The notes: generated from the letters alone by a model not told the origin. A stretch of 64,000 nucleotides of DNA from Oopsacas minuta (GCA_024704765.1 JAKMXF010000336.1:62001-126000); one strand, 5' to 3'; counted from the first letter of the stretch, positions 1-10,836 are shown. Numbers and translations are program-made.

Positions 1-406
1 CCTTTTGAATACATGTTTTTACATTTGAGCAAACTATACTCTTCCCATATTATGTATTATTCCTGGTTGTATTTCACCTCTTATAGAGGATGCCTTCATG
101 TTATAACGACATCATACGCCCGAACTATCCCTCGATTTCTAGTTTTGCGATTAACATCAAATTGCTATTCTAATCGTTACGATATTCCACCTATTTCTGA
201 TATCATTAGTTCCTCTCCTTTAGGGAGATGCACATTAGTGCTTGGCCAAAAAATGAAATGAGATGTGAGCGCTCCTCATTAAAGCTAAGCTATTTCTTAT
301 AAAAAGTTGGCTCACGCGCCCCGATTATGTAGCAGAGGTTGCCATCAATTTAAGTCAAGTTTGACTACTGTACTATACTCGTAATATTCTCTTGAGTTTA
401 GTTCAG
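1..406 (+). repeat. 3' flank of an NHL unit lying left of the window, with the eIF3a promoter segment
   Basis: This stretch matches the sequence that follows the stop codon of the NHL copies at 9.4, 18.6, 42.8 and 61.1 kb. It shows the same 'tataacgacatcatacgcc' region, the same 'cctttagggagatgcacattagtg' region, and the TATA-like 'cttataaaaagttgg' near 297-311, just upstream of an eIF3a-like start codon. The window therefore begins just past the end of another NHL gene whose coding part is not visible. No gene lies in the stretch itself; the ORF at 13-261 is chance. Confidence 0.7.
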
Positions 407-640
407 ATGTCTAAACCTGGGTTTTCCGGTAAACCTGAATCTGCTATAAAGCGTGCAGATGAGTTCATTGAAGTAGAGAAATACGACGATGCTATAGAAG
501 TTCTATTCGATGTTCTCAGGAATAAACGTAACAGAAATAAAGTGAATGAACAGGTTTAGTGATAATCAAATTCTGTCAGCTTTGTGTTGATCACGGGAAG
601 ACTACCTCTGCTAAAGATGGTCTCTATCAATTCTTGTAAT
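407..640 (+). pseudogene. eIF3a first-exon fragment, broken
   Basis: The reading frame from ATG 407 encodes an eIF3a-like N-terminus (seen: PESAIKRADEFIEVEKYDDA, then IEVLFDVLRN). In eukaryotes eIF3a is the scaffold subunit of translation initiation factor 3, and its N-terminal PCI/TPR-like region begins with just this kind of sequence. The frame is disrupted near 548-560, where 'gaacaggtttagtgataatc' replaces 'gaacagagttta', giving an early stop. Homology stops abruptly at 'ctctatcaattc' (about 640), where other copies continue to a splice donor. It is a dead, truncated copy carried in an NHL unit. Confidence 0.75.
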
Positions 641-1495
641 TCACTTTTACTACGTATATTTGACTGCTGAAGTGTGTAATGATTTTACTCGCTGAGCTAA
701 TTCCTGATTAACGCAATACAAGATTTAATTAGTTTGCAATATACAGTTACACCATTGTGGTATCAATGACAGCTCTGTAGTTAGTATAGCAAAGTATATT
801 TAAGGAAGATTATAGATAACTCTTCTTAGAAGACTTATTACCTAACAAATTCTACAAACGGAAAATTCCTATCATTAATCACGACACAATGGTTACTACA
901 AAGACTCGAGCAAACAACTTTTCAGCTTATACTTAACTAATACTTAGATCTTCCTTAGTTTTCTGTCCAATTAAGTATATACTAAGTATTGGTTAAGTAT
1001 ATGTGCATTGATGGAAACTTGGCAAAAACTAACTTAGTACTTAATTTCGAGTTAAGTTTAAGTTTTAGCTTAAGTTACGTAGTTTAGTGAATAAGGCCCT
1101 AGGGTCTAATATATGATACTCTCTATGAGTTATCAGCTCTCTCTGAATTACTACAACATCGTGCCATTACAATTATTTATACTGATAAAATGATTCACAG
1201 AACAATTCGATGTCTAGAAAACTTGATCGAGAATGGAGGGACTAGTTAGTGGAAAGAATATTCCGCGACAGATCTAATTCGCACAAACATATATTGTAAC
1301 GATTATATATCAGAATGTCAAAGCATGGAATATTCTGTATTCTACTATAAACTACCAGTTTGAAATTTCATGTAATTTTTGGAGATGATTGAAAAGGACT
1401 ATATTCGGGAAACTACCAAAGCATTAGACTATAAATAAGATTAAATCGATAGTATAAATGAATTTTGAAAAATTGAAAACATTTCAAGATGTCCA
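641..1495. other. No gene; possible insertion relative to 49.9 kb
   Basis: No coding frame is supported. The beginning (about 641-675) and the end (about 1415-1495) match two stretches that are adjacent to each other at about 49855-49990. The roughly 740 bases between them could therefore be an insertion here or a deletion there. I found no clear terminal inverted repeats or target duplication. Around 950-1080 it is rich in 'ttaagt/actaag' motifs that also occur near 49620-49750. Confidence 0.4.
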
Positions 1496-1605
1496 TAAAT
1501 TACAAAAGTCTATAAATTACAAAAGTCTATAAATTACAAAAGTCTATAAATTACAAATGTCCATACATTTGTCAATGTGTGGACATTTTGTAATTTATCA
1601 CGAAA
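1496..1605. repeat. Short tandem repeat with hairpin end
   Basis: A 17-base unit close to 'ataaattacaaaagtct' repeats about three to four times from 1493 to 1556. It is followed by 'tgtccatacatttgtcaatgtgtggacattttgtaattta', whose right half is the reverse complement of the left, so the block folds back. It is a minisatellite or foldback element with no coding content. Confidence 0.7.
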
Positions 1606-2837
1606 TATTTGTACTATTTTGCCCGATAACGAGTTTGTCTTAGTTAAATCTTTCCAAAATCCCATATACGTTATTGCTTTTAGCACAATTTTTCGTACAG
1701 TGGAAGCTGCCTGATGGTCGGGCTAGGTAGGCCCTGTGCTCCACTTGATTTTGAGCTGCCCTCCCTTTTAATATAAGTATGCCCATTTGAACCACCTGTG
1801 ACGTAATTGTACCCTACCAGTAGCAGCTGACTAGCGCGCCTCTGTGTACAGTATTACATAACACTGCTCTAATTGTGTATTAATGGTTTTCTTACAACAA
1901 AACAGTCCAATAGTCTTCTCCGTTTCTTTCTTTATCAAATTCATTATAATACTTTATTGTCCTCAATTTATGTTCGTATGTATAGTTGCTCTGTTCTCTT
2001 TTTGATTTATCTAAAAACTTATTTTCTGCATTTCTAAGTTACCTACACCAGACATACCCGGAAAGCTTTCCTTTCAACCTCTATAACAATATCGAACTGC
2101 GGATCCAAAGGTAGTCAAACATTATATTATCATATCATAATATTGCTCATTCGTAACTACGTATTAAGTATTTGGGGGTGCTCAAAGGATAGGCGTAGTC
2201 CGCGGATTGAAAAAGAGCGAAGTTACTAGCGCTCAGATCAGATTATCTTTGCTGCTGCCAGAAGTTCTCGCTAACTGACAGATTATATCTTCTGGAGTGT
2301 ATACTATATCCAATTCATTCACCTAAATAGAATAGCAAGAATTACAGTAACTCTGGGTTATATCGAAGTTCTGGGTATCCCGGATTCATTTCGTTATGAG
2401 CTGAGTAAATTAAATACTTTCAAGCAATAATGAGTAAAGAATCAATTAATGGGAGTTTCGTTAAAACAGATTAAACATAACGGAGCTTTTTGTAAGTTAA
2501 ATTGAACATTACTCATTTCCAGAACGACGGATGTATTCAGTGATAGATACGTGAATTATCTTAGTTTTCAGAGTAAAGCGAATATTTTTCTATTGAAAAT
2601 GAATTCGACATTGTATTGGAAGAAAATTGATATATTTGACAAAATATGACATAATAGGAATATTTTGAGTATCGAAAAGTTACATTAGACGCTGTCACAA
2701 TGTATCGAAATATTGAATTTTCCAGATAAGAAGCGTATTTGTGATTTCTTAAAGATTCATAACGGTAGTTGAGTACGAGAATTTGAGTGGGGTAAACTCA
2801 TTTTATAGATTTACAGACCTAATGTTTAGCATACTTA
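1606..2837. other. No recognisable gene
   Basis: I see only short chance ORFs and AT-rich sequence. A GC-richer patch at about 1700-1860 has no coding frame I recognise. I cannot assign this interval. Confidence 0.5.
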
Positions 2838-3072
2838 TCGTAGTCTGGGGCTACTTTGGCTTACTGGGTATGCTTTAGGGTAAATATTAAAGTTTTAAAG
2901 AAAGTAGATTAGATTCAGTGTTATAACTGAAAATGACAGGCCAAATTGTTAACGAATTTTCAAATATCGATAGACAATTTCGAATACAAATACAATATCT
3001 ATTCGATACTAAGAAAATTTCAATATTTGGGCTAAAGCAAACACAGTGGGGGAAAGTAGCCCCAGTTTACGA
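2838..3072. mobile_element. 235-bp MITE, older copy, TA-flanked
   Basis: The ends are inverted: the left has 'ctggggctactttgg', the right has 'aaagtagccccagttta'. Flanking TA dinucleotides are at 2836-2837 and 3073-3074. Length and internal sequence match the better preserved copy at 16875-17109, also 235 bp. It has no transposase, so it is a non-autonomous element, probably Tc1/mariner-type from the TA sites. Terminal arms here have more mismatches, so this copy is older. The ORF inside (2933-3139) is not a gene. Confidence 0.8.
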
Positions 3073-3074
3073 TA

Positions 3075-3649
3075 CTCATAATTGGGAAGGGGCTACAGAG
3101 GATATTAATATAATATATAGGAAGAACCATGGATGTTGAATTTAATGAGAGTTTTGTACTTTGTTGTATTCGATGGATAATGAATTCAGAATCCCATGAA
3201 TATCGTATTACCTCGAATAATATTCGGGGCAATTAGATATTCCAAACCCCCTTGAGAGGGAAGTTTCAATTTTCCAAACACGATAATTTCCATATAATCC
3301 TATGTACTTGTATTATGTGTATTTATGTGAATAAAAATAAATCAAAATAAAGGAGAAATGACGGTTCACTTTAAGCAGTCATTCATTATAGGAGCTTCAG
3401 GGGGGCGAATAAATATTCGAGATAATACACTATCTCATGTCCTGAAATATATTGTATATCGTGCGTATCATCAGCACAGCCCGAGGCACGAATTGCGGAT
3501 GACAACTAAACAATAACAGCTCATTACTGATAGTCCGAATCATTGGGAAGGGGCGATAATTTCAATTTCGGGCATAGTCGCCGTGGCCACCATAGCCTCG
3601 CCACCCCAGGTAAATGAAGCTTGCTAGGAACAAATAGATATTAACTCAC
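3075..3649 (-). repeat. Distal part of the NHL/eIF3a unit (reverse orientation)
   Basis: The reverse complement of this stretch matches 9876-10480 and 43613-44220, the sequence after the eIF3a exon-1 splice donor. It therefore looks like the start of the old eIF3a intron plus neighbouring DNA carried along in the duplicated unit. No coding frame is supported. Confidence 0.65.
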
Positions 3650-4041
3650 CATCATAAACGGTACAATCTCAACAAGATCTAACATTACAGATTTTCCTGA
3701 GCAGATCTAGTCTGTGCTGAGCTATGCATCAGAGCTGGTTTATCATTTGAATAATTCAGAAATTTCTCCACTACAGAATGCAATAAATTCAAATTCTGAG
3801 AACAGATAATTCGGAATTGATAGAAACCATCTTCAGCAAAGGTAGTCTTCCCGTGATCAACACAAAGCTAACAGAATTTGATTATCAATAAACTCTGTTC
3901 ATTCACTTTATCTCTGTGACGTTTATTCCTGAGAACATCGAATAGAACTTCTATAGCATCGTCGTATTTCTCTACTTCAATGAACTCATCTGCACGATTT
4001 ATAGCAGATTCAGGTTTATCGGAAAACCCAGGTTTAGACAT
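3650..4041 (-). pseudogene. eIF3a exon-1 fragment, one nonsense codon
   Basis: This is the most complete-looking eIF3a exon-1 copy. ATG is at 4041 and the frame reads through the conserved N-terminus to IIKFC, then a TAG replaces the CAG (Gln) seen in the copies at 19.1 and 61.7 kb. After the stop the frame continues with the next conserved part (LCVDHGKTT...). The block ends at 3650 exactly at a splice-donor sequence, G|GTGAGTTAA. It lies downstream of the NHL gene at 4497-5345 in the same orientation. Only exon 1 is present, so no functional eIF3a is expected. The same CAG-to-TAG change occurs in the 43.2-kb copy. Confidence 0.8.
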
Positions 4042-4496
4042 CTGAACTAAACTCAAGAGAATATTACGAGTATAGTACAGTAGTCAAACTTGACTTAAAT
4101 TGATGGCAACCTCTGTATACATAATAGGGGCGCGTGAATCAACTTTGTATTTGAAATAGCTTAGCTTTAATGAGGAGCGCTTACATCTCATTTCATTTTT
4201 TGGCCAAGCACTAATGTGCATCTCCCTAAAGGAGAGGAACTAATAATATCTGAAAGAGGTGGAACATCGTAGCGAGTTTTTAGAATAGCAATTTGATGTT
4301 AATCGTAAAACTAGAAATCGAGGGATAGTTCGGGTTTATGGTGTCGTTATAACATGAAGGCATCCTCTATAAGAGGTGAAATGCAACAAAGAACAATACA
4401 TAATATGGAAAGAGTATAGTTTGTTCAAATGTAAAAAAAAGTAATTCAAAAGGAAACATAAACAAAGGTATGAACACTAGTCAAATAGAAAAATTA

Positions 4497-5345
4497 TCAA
4501 AAAATATTGAAACGATGTTCACCTCCTTCACAAACTACAATAACTCTTCCTCTGTTATCTACTGCAATACCAGAAGGACAAGCTATAGATATCTTGTGTA
4601 TCAAATCAAATTGAGAGTTGAAAATAGAAATAGAGCTAGAATAATATTCTGTAATAAGAATATTGTTAGAATTGTCAATATAGAAGAAGCAGAGATTCAT
4701 CAGCTGTAATCCATATCCTCTAGAAAGAATATTCTTATGTAGAATAAGATTATAGTTGTACAGATGAAGACAAGGATTAGATCGATCAAGAATATAAATG
4801 AATTCTTTTGTGAGTTTAACATCAACAGGAAATCTGAGGTTATCTTGTCCAAATTGTGTCTTGTAGGTAAGTTCCTTGGACAATATCTGAATACGATCAT
4901 TATCAGAATCACATATACATACCTCTCCGTTAGATTGATCGAATGTCAGCCCAAGAGGATCATAAAATTCCAATTCTCCTTTCCCAGGCTTCCCTATACT
5001 AGAAACAAACTCTCCATTAACTTGATAATTCAGAATACAGTTGTTAGCTTGCGAAATAAGAATTCTATCTCTACATATAGCTAACCCATATGGACAATTC
5101 ATCTTTCCTTCTCCTTCCTCATCTCCAAATTTGAACATAATCTTACCATTACAATCGAATACTTTCACACAATTATTCCCATAATCTGCTACATAGATAT
5201 CTCCTGTAGAATTATCAATAGTGACTCCTTGTGGACTATTAGTATTTTCGAATCCCCTTCTCCATTTACAAACACTGACTATAGGTTGTATCTTGCTCTT
5301 ATAGTCTACAGAGAATATTCTCTCTAAAGTATTAGCTGTAGCCAT
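4497..5345 (-). CDS. NHL-repeat beta-propeller protein, short form (copy 1)
   Basis: The protein is about 282 residues. After a short N-terminus (MATANTLERIFSVDYKSK) it has about six NHL repeats, each with an xxPxG...D...(I/V)YVAD/ICD..NxxVQVF-type pattern, at roughly residues 32-75, 78-115, 122-168, 170-205, 212-255 and 256-282. In TRIM/Brat-type proteins such propellers bind RNA or protein; the ligand here is unknown. There is no signal peptide, RING, B-box or membrane segment. ATG 5345 was chosen because it is the first ATG and is conserved in all copies. The frame is open 11 codons upstream, behind a splice-acceptor-like 'attattctag'. Variable positions here: ENTNSPQG, DYGNNC, MNCPYG, SQANNC. 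The 5' flank lacks about 28 bp present in the other copies. Confidence 0.85.
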   Translation of the reverse strand: MATANTLERIFSVDYKSKIQPIVSVCKWRRGFENTNSPQGVTIDNSTGDIYVADYGNNCVKVFDCNGKIMFKFGDEEGEGKMNCPYGLAICRDRILISQANNCILNYQVNGEFVSSIGKPGKGELEFYDPLGLTFDQSNGEVCICDSDNDRIQILSKELTYKTQFGQDNLRFPVDVKLTKEFIYILDRSNPCLHLYNYNLILHKNILSRGYGLQLMNLCFFYIDNSNNILITEYYSSSISIFNSQFDLIHKISIACPSGIAVDNRGRVIVVCEGGEHRFNIF

Positions 5346-5480
5346 TAGTTCAGTTCTGTAACTAGAATAATGAAACAATTCAAATAATATAACTTATCTA
5401 TTTGACTATAAGTAATGAGAGCGACCTATACAGAGAGATATCAAATTTATATAATTATATGAATTATAAGAGAATACAGT
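5346..5480 (-). promoter_or_regulatory. Conserved 5' flank of NHL copy 1, internally shortened
   Basis: This matches the block that precedes every short NHL copy, but the internal stretch 'ctctaactataaatacaaatcaatacag' found at 54.3 kb on the same strand is missing. If that segment holds a core promoter (it contains TATTTATAG on the gene strand), this copy may be weakly transcribed. The promoter role is inferred from conservation only. Confidence 0.5.
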
Positions 5481-6016
5481 ATATTCCTCTATTCTGATAG
5501 TAATATCTGATATGGTAGTCCTAACTTGTCCTCACATGCGACACATAGGGCCACTTAATGTTTGAAATGTGAATTACGTATTGATTCTCATTAGCACAGA
5601 ATTCTCTAAGGGAATTCTTTAGGTTTCCCACGTGGGATCTCTCACATGGGAATCGTTCCTATTTCCAACAAGTTATCCATAAGATTCCCTCTCATTCCTC
5701 AGTCAACCCGAGGGACGTCTCCACTGCGCATCGTGGGCTAACCCCCTTCGCAAGATCTCGTGCCCCAGGTCACCCCTTGGCTCAATATCCAAACTGTAAA
5801 ATTTCGCCTCCCTTTGCTCGCATAACAATTAGAAATGTCAACTTATGGGAATATACATATGTAACTAAAGGTCAATTATCAATATTAGAAATACAACTAA
5901 TAACTAATTCTGTAATCTTATTACGAATAACTGTAATAGTTTCTGGAGAGTTAGAAGTGGGGTTCAAGAGATGTAGGAAGTTATACTTCTGCGGTATGCC
6001 TTCCATTCTTGTGGTT
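5481..6016. other. No recognisable gene
   Basis: A GC-richer patch at 5620-5780 has no coding frame I can support. The ORF at 5777-6028 has no recognisable domain. Nothing else is seen. Confidence 0.4.
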
Positions 6017-6695
6017 TTACTTCCTTGATCTGGTGATATTGTACGTCGAGGGTGCGGTTCGACAAAACGATATAGGGCGATACTGCATTAGGGAGATTAG
6101 TACCCTTAACTTCGAGAAGTGGGGGACTTGGATCGCATCAGGCGTTCCATTAGTACTGCCAATGAACTCATCAATTATAAGAACTCTTTCGAACGAGTAC
6201 CCTTCAAAACAGCGCTCTCTAAGAGGTTTCTTGCAGAAGGATTGTCCGAATCCACGCAAAGTTGTAGTAGTTTTTCCAAGTCATGTGGAGCCATACATAT
6301 ACAACACTTGGGATTGGGCTGCATGGCTTTGAGTTTGAATGTATGAACTCGTACTCTTCGGGCTGCTCCCAGATGAGATCAAAAGAGAATGCTCCGTCGA
6401 CGAGTCGCTGATATATATTACTCTTTCTTTGGAGTTTCGACGGCGGGGGAGATCTTCTTGTGATTTCACCAGGGCTGTCGAGAGGGGGGTAGGCGGGGTA
6501 GTTACCTCGGGGTCCAGAGCCCGAGAAATTCTGTCTGTGAAGGTATGCATGGGCTTTATTGGCCGCATTAATAACTGGTACAAAAGAAAAATCCAGAGCC
6601 AGAAGGTAGTGAACTAAATCCCTAATCACCTCCCAATGGTACCCGCTAATAATTAGACCAATAAATAGTCCTATCACGTCCTCGTTTCTATACAT
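6017..6695 (-). pseudogene. Decayed CRESS-type Rep (rolling-circle replication protein) remnant
   Basis: On the minus strand, overlapping frames carry pieces of a Rep-like helicase. A Walker A-like region begins with LYMYGST at the end of the frame 6583-6281. A Walker B-like RVLIIDEF lies in the frame 6259-6017, preceded by a Gly-Tyr-Ser stretch, as in Reps of circular single-stranded DNA viruses and related plasmids. An N-terminal region with KAHAYLHRQ, resembling the YxxK endonuclease motif, lies in the frame 6695-6219. The pieces sit in different frames, so at least two frameshifts break the gene and it cannot make a working protein. Local GC is higher than the surroundings, as expected for foreign DNA. 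It would be an old endogenous copy. Family assignment is from motifs only. Confidence 0.5.
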
Positions 6696-6889
6696 ATCTC
6701 CTTTTGAGCGCCATTTCGTATTTTTCTAAACACTGAATGCTTCCGAAAATTTCTAAAATTTCTAAAAAACTTGCACCATTGTTTAAAATCCGAAAATCCC
6801 ACGATCCATCTAGATATTGATTATCTAGGTCTGAAATAGTACGAAATAGTACAATAATTGTAAGTCTGAGAATAATGCAGAACACTAGG

Positions 6890-8300
6890 GTCCTAGATAT
6901 AATTCCCCATATTTTTAATCATTAAAGAATATTTCAGGGCGAAATAGATCTGTCGCGGAATTTTCTGTCCAGCAGTACTAACCAGTCCTCCTGTATCAAG
7001 AAATATTTAGATAATCCAAGGAATTTTCATAATCGGAGGGTAAGTATGACATGCGTCAATGTGAAGTAGCTTCCTGACGCGTAGCTAACTAGTAGGTGAA
7101 CAGGGGTAAGGTAAGCCTTTGCTGTTTGAGAGTGCTGTAGTTTCTAGTAATGGAACAATCTTCCTATTACCCAATTCCCTAGAATGAGTGTGTAGTCAGC
7201 AGCGAATTCTAGAAATATAATCAAACACGATGAATATATGCAATCTGTATACATTCTCACAAAAGTATACATTTCCCGGTCCGATTAACCTTATCAGGGT
7301 TGTGTTTACTGATTTTTGAAAGAAGCAATTCTTTATGATAAATTCAGATGACAACTTTGATTCTGAATTGAGAACATGATCCTTCGGTCTCAACGAATAT
7401 GACACAAGGTCACGAGACATATATCCAGCTAGTGGAAAGTAAGATTATAAACTGTGGACTTTGGATGCAGCAAGATAGCCTCTCCAATATACCAATACAA
7501 TGTACCCCAATATTAGAGCATTGGTCAGCATAATGTGCAAACTACCCGCCACAGGTTGTAGTGACTGAAGTATATATGCCAATGTATCAAATATGCTGAA
7601 TCTGATTTCACACATATGAATTTAACCTATCACGAAAATCTGACACAAAAAATTCTGAGTCAAAACTGACAAATAATACAATTAACCTCTACTATCTAGA
7701 TGCACCCAATGTCCACAGTTTATATTCTTCTCTCCACACGCTATACATATATCTCGTGACATCAGGCATATTCGTTGAGACAAAAGTATCATGCTCTCCA
7801 TTCAGAATCAAAGTTGGCATCTGAATTTTATCCTAAACAATTCCTTCTCTCAAAACTCAGTAAATACATTCCTGATAAAGTTAATCGGACCGATAAATAC
7901 ATGCTTTTGTGAGAATGTATACAGAAAAGTTTGCATATCTTTATCAAGTCATAAAACTTCACACTCGTTAAGTTGTCCGCACAATTCACTGCTGAAATTC
8001 GCTGCTAACTCCACACTCGTTATAGGGAATTGGGATCTAGGTACAAGATTAGCCATAACTAGAAGCTACAGCGCTCTCAAACAGTAATGGCTTAGCTTAG
8101 CCCTGTATACCTACTAGTTAGCCACGCGTCAGGAAGCTACTTTACAATGACGCCTTACGAATGTCATACTTGCCCACCTTTATGATAATTTCTGGGATCA
8201 TCTAAATATTTCTTGGTATAGGAGGGCTAGTTAGGAAAGCCAGACAGAATAGTCGGCGACAAATCAAATTCGCCCTGACAAATACTTTTGTCTTTAACGA
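6890..8300. repeat. Large inverted repeat upstream of NHL copy 2
   Basis: The left arm (about 6900-7500) and right arm (about 7690-8290) are inverted copies of each other. Examples are 'tgtttgagagtgctgtag' (about 7122) against 'ctacagcgctctcaaacag' (about 8065), and 'ataaactgtggac' (7448) against 'gtccacagtttat' (about 7710). The spacer of about 190 bp contains no gene. Single-arm copies occur at 45.6-46.3 kb (+) and 54.4-55.2 kb (-), each upstream of an NHL gene. ORFs at 7196-7420 and 7791-8087 lie in the arms and are not supported as genes. Confidence 0.75.
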
Positions 8301-8324
8301 ATAAATATATAAGAATGTCAGAGT

Positions 8325-8497
8325 ATAGGGGAATATACTGTATTCTATTAAAATTCATATATTTGTAGATATTTGATATCTCTCTGTATAGGTCTCTGCA
8401 TTGATTTGTATTTATAGTTAGAGCTCATTACTTATAGTCAAATAGATAAGTTATATTATTTGAATTGTTTCATTATTCTAGTTACAGAACTGAACTA
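8325..8497 (+). promoter_or_regulatory. Conserved 5' flank of NHL copy 2
   Basis: From 'atatactgtattcta' to the start codon the sequence is almost identical to the flanks at 17.5, 22.0, 36.8, 46.4, 56.2 and 60.1 kb. The best conserved part is 'gatatctctctgtatagg' through 'agtcaaatagataag'. It has a TATTTATAG motif and, near the ATG, a pyrimidine-poor 'attattctag|ttacag' that could be a 3' splice site of a 5'-UTR exon. It probably holds the promoter or 5' UTR; this is inferred from conservation. Confidence 0.5.
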
Positions 8498-9358
8498 ATG
8501 TCTACAGCTAATGCTTTAGAGAGAATATTCTCTGTAGACTATAAGAACAAGATACAACCTATAGTCAGTGTTTGTATGTCTGGAAAGAGGCTAGAAAATC
8601 TTAATAGACCACAAGGAGTCACTATTGATAATTCTACAGGAGATATCTATGTAGCAGATTGTTTCAATAATTGTGTGAAAGTATTCGATTGTAATGGCCA
8701 GATTATGTTTAAATTTGGAGATGAGGAAGGAGAAGGAAAGATGAATGGTCCAATTGGGTTAGCTATATATAGAGATAGAATTCTAATTTCACAAAGTAGT
8801 AGCTGTATTCTGAATTATCACCTGAATGGAGAGTTTGTTTCCAGAATAGGGAAACTGGGTCAAGGAGAATTGGAATTTCAATATCCTCGTGGTCTGACAT
8901 TTGATGAATCTAACGGAGAGGTATACATATGTGATTCTAATAATAATCGTATTCAGATACTGTCCAAAGAACTTACCTACAAGACACAGTTTGGACAAGA
9001 TTACCTCAAATCTCCTCTTGATGTTAAACTTACAAAAGAATTCATTTATATTCTTGATGAATCTAATCTTTGTTTTCATCTGTACAACTATAATCTTATC
9101 CTACATAAGAGTATTTTTTCTAGAGGACGTGGATTACAGCTGATTTATCCCAAATTCTTCGATATTGACAATTCTAACAATATTCTTATTACAGATTATA
9201 ATTATACCTTTTCTTCTGACTATATTTCTATATTCAACACCCAATTTGATTTGATACACAAGATATTTATATGTTATCCTTCAGGTATTACAGTAGATAA
9301 CAGAGGAAAAGTTATTGTAGTTTGTGATGGAGGTGAACATTGTCTCAATATTTTTTGA
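8498..9358 (+). CDS. NHL-repeat propeller protein, short form (copy 2)
   Basis: About 286 residues, same layout as the copy at 4497-5345. The start is MSTANALERIFSVDYKNK, with Ser for Ala at codon 2. Variable sites: ENLNRPQG, DCFNNC, MNGPIG, SQSSSC, FQYPRG, CDSNNNR, LDESNLC, and an extended loop TDYNYTFSSDY, four residues longer than in most copies. The middle block MNGPIG...SQSSSC...FQYP is shared with copy 3 at 17.7 kb, suggesting recent common origin or gene conversion. The stop is the TGA at 9356-9358, at the same place as in copies 3 and 6. An uncharacterised cytosolic propeller is the likeliest product. Confidence 0.85.
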   Translation: MSTANALERIFSVDYKNKIQPIVSVCMSGKRLENLNRPQGVTIDNSTGDIYVADCFNNCVKVFDCNGQIMFKFGDEEGEGKMNGPIGLAIYRDRILISQSSSCILNYHLNGEFVSRIGKLGQGELEFQYPRGLTFDESNGEVYICDSNNNRIQILSKELTYKTQFGQDYLKSPLDVKLTKEFIYILDESNLCFHLYNYNLILHKSIFSRGRGLQLIYPKFFDIDNSNNILITDYNYTFSSDYISIFNTQFDLIHKIFICYPSGITVDNRGKVIVVCDGGEHCLNIF

Positions 9359-9802
9359 TATATTTTTCTATTTTACTAGTGTTCATACCTTTGCATATGT
9401 TTCCTATTGAATATCTTTTTTTACATTTGAACAAACTATACTCTTCCCATAATATGTAATATTCCTTGTTGTATTTCACCTCTTATAGAGGATGCCTTCA
9501 TGTTATAACGACGCCATAAGCCCGAACAATCCCTCGATTTCTAGTTTTGCGATTAACGTCAAATTGCTATTTTAAATACTCGATACGATGTTCCACATAA
9601 TTCAGGTATCATTAGTTCCTCTCCTTTAGGGAGATGCACATTAGTGTTTGGCCAAAATATGAGATGAGATGTAAGCGCTCCTCATTAAAGTTAAGCTATT
9701 TCTTATAAAAAGTTAGCTCACGGTCCCCTATTATGTATACATAGGTTGCCATCAATTTCAGCCAAGTTTGACTACTGTACTATACTTGTAATTCTCATGA
9801 AA
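9359..9802 (+). repeat. 3' flank of NHL copy 2 with the eIF3a promoter but not its start
   Basis: The sequence follows the common 3' flank, including the TATA-like 'cttataaaaagttagctcac', then jumps at 'gtaattctcatga' directly to the tail of the eIF3a exon. Most of exon 1, including the start codon, is deleted. No other gene is seen. Confidence 0.7.
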
Positions 9803-9875
9803 CTCAGCACAGACTAGATCTGCTCAGGAAAAATCTCTAATGTTAGATCTGGTTGAGATTGTGCCGTTTATGATG
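9803..9875 (+). pseudogene. Tail of eIF3a exon 1
   Basis: About 73 bases match the last part of the eIF3a-like exon (reading SAQTRSAQEKSLMLDLVEI in the related copies) and end at the splice-donor-like ATG|GTGAG. The remainder of the exon is missing, so this is a remnant only. Confidence 0.7.
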
Positions 9876-10836
9876 GTGAGTTAATATCTATTTGTTACTA
9901 ACGAGCTTCATTCACTTGGGGCGGCGAGGCTATGGTGGCTACGGGGACTAAGTCCCCGAAATTGTAATTATCGCTCCTTCTGGATGATCCCTGGACTATC
10001 AGTAATGTGCTGTTATTGTTTAGTTGCCATCCGCAATTCGTGCCTCGGGTGGTGCTGATACGCACGATATACAATATATTTCAGGACTTGAGTTAGCGTA
10101 TTACCTCGAATATTTATTCGTCCCCCTGAAGCTCCTAGAATGAATGACTGCTTAAAGTGAATCGTCATTTCTCCTTACTTTGATTTATTATTATTCAGAT
10201 AAATACACATAATGCAAGTACATAGGATAATATCGAAATTATCGTGTTTACAAAATTGAAACTTCCCTCTCAAGGAGGTTTGGAATATCTAATCGCCCCG
10301 GATATTATTCGAGGTAATACGATATTCATGGGATTCTGAATTCATTATCCATCGAATACTACAAAGTACAAAATTCTCATAAAATTCAACATCCATGGTT
10401 CTTCCTATATATTATATTAATATCCTCTGTAGCCCCTTCCCAATTTATGAGTATCGTAAACTGTGGCTACTTTGGCCCACTGGGTTTGCTTCAAGTAACA
10501 CCATGGACACTCATATCGTAGTATTTTGAGGAGAGTATAGAATTCTGAGATTTATGTATGTAACACGAATTGTACATGTGGTTCATTGTAATACTCAACT
10601 ATCTATACACTGGAGATGCAATGTGCCTTACAAATTACAATATTTCCCTATATACAGTTTACAAAGTGATAATTATTCACTTATTTTTGGATCGCAAAGT
10701 GACTGAATAACATTTTATTGATTTTTATAAAGTTAATAAGAGTTTCAGAGAGTGTATAAGTAAACATGAAACGTTACTATATTCAATGATCCATCGTCGT
10801 AAGCATAAAACATCTCTTTCTCTCTAAACTAATTGT
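9876..10836 (+). repeat. Distal part of the NHL/eIF3a unit, shared with 43.6-44.6 kb
   Basis: Nearly base-for-base similar to 43613-44580, including the motif 'ggctactttggcccactggg' near 10466, which resembles one end of the 235-bp MITE family. No coding frame is supported. The match to 43.6-44.6 kb is interrupted at 10845 by the transposon that follows. Confidence 0.7.

Noticed and set aside
407-640. Repeated 'MSKPGFSGKPES...' ORFs as a new small gene family
   Set aside because: The sequence matches the N-terminus of eIF3a, ends at splice donors and carries stops; these are exon fragments, not complete genes.
1496-1560. Regular short repeats resembling a CRISPR array
   Set aside because: Units are contiguous tandem copies without unique spacers, in a eukaryotic genome. 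It is a minisatellite.
5777-6028. 83-codon ORF before the Rep remnant
   Set aside because: On the opposite strand to the Rep-like motifs and without recognisable domain.
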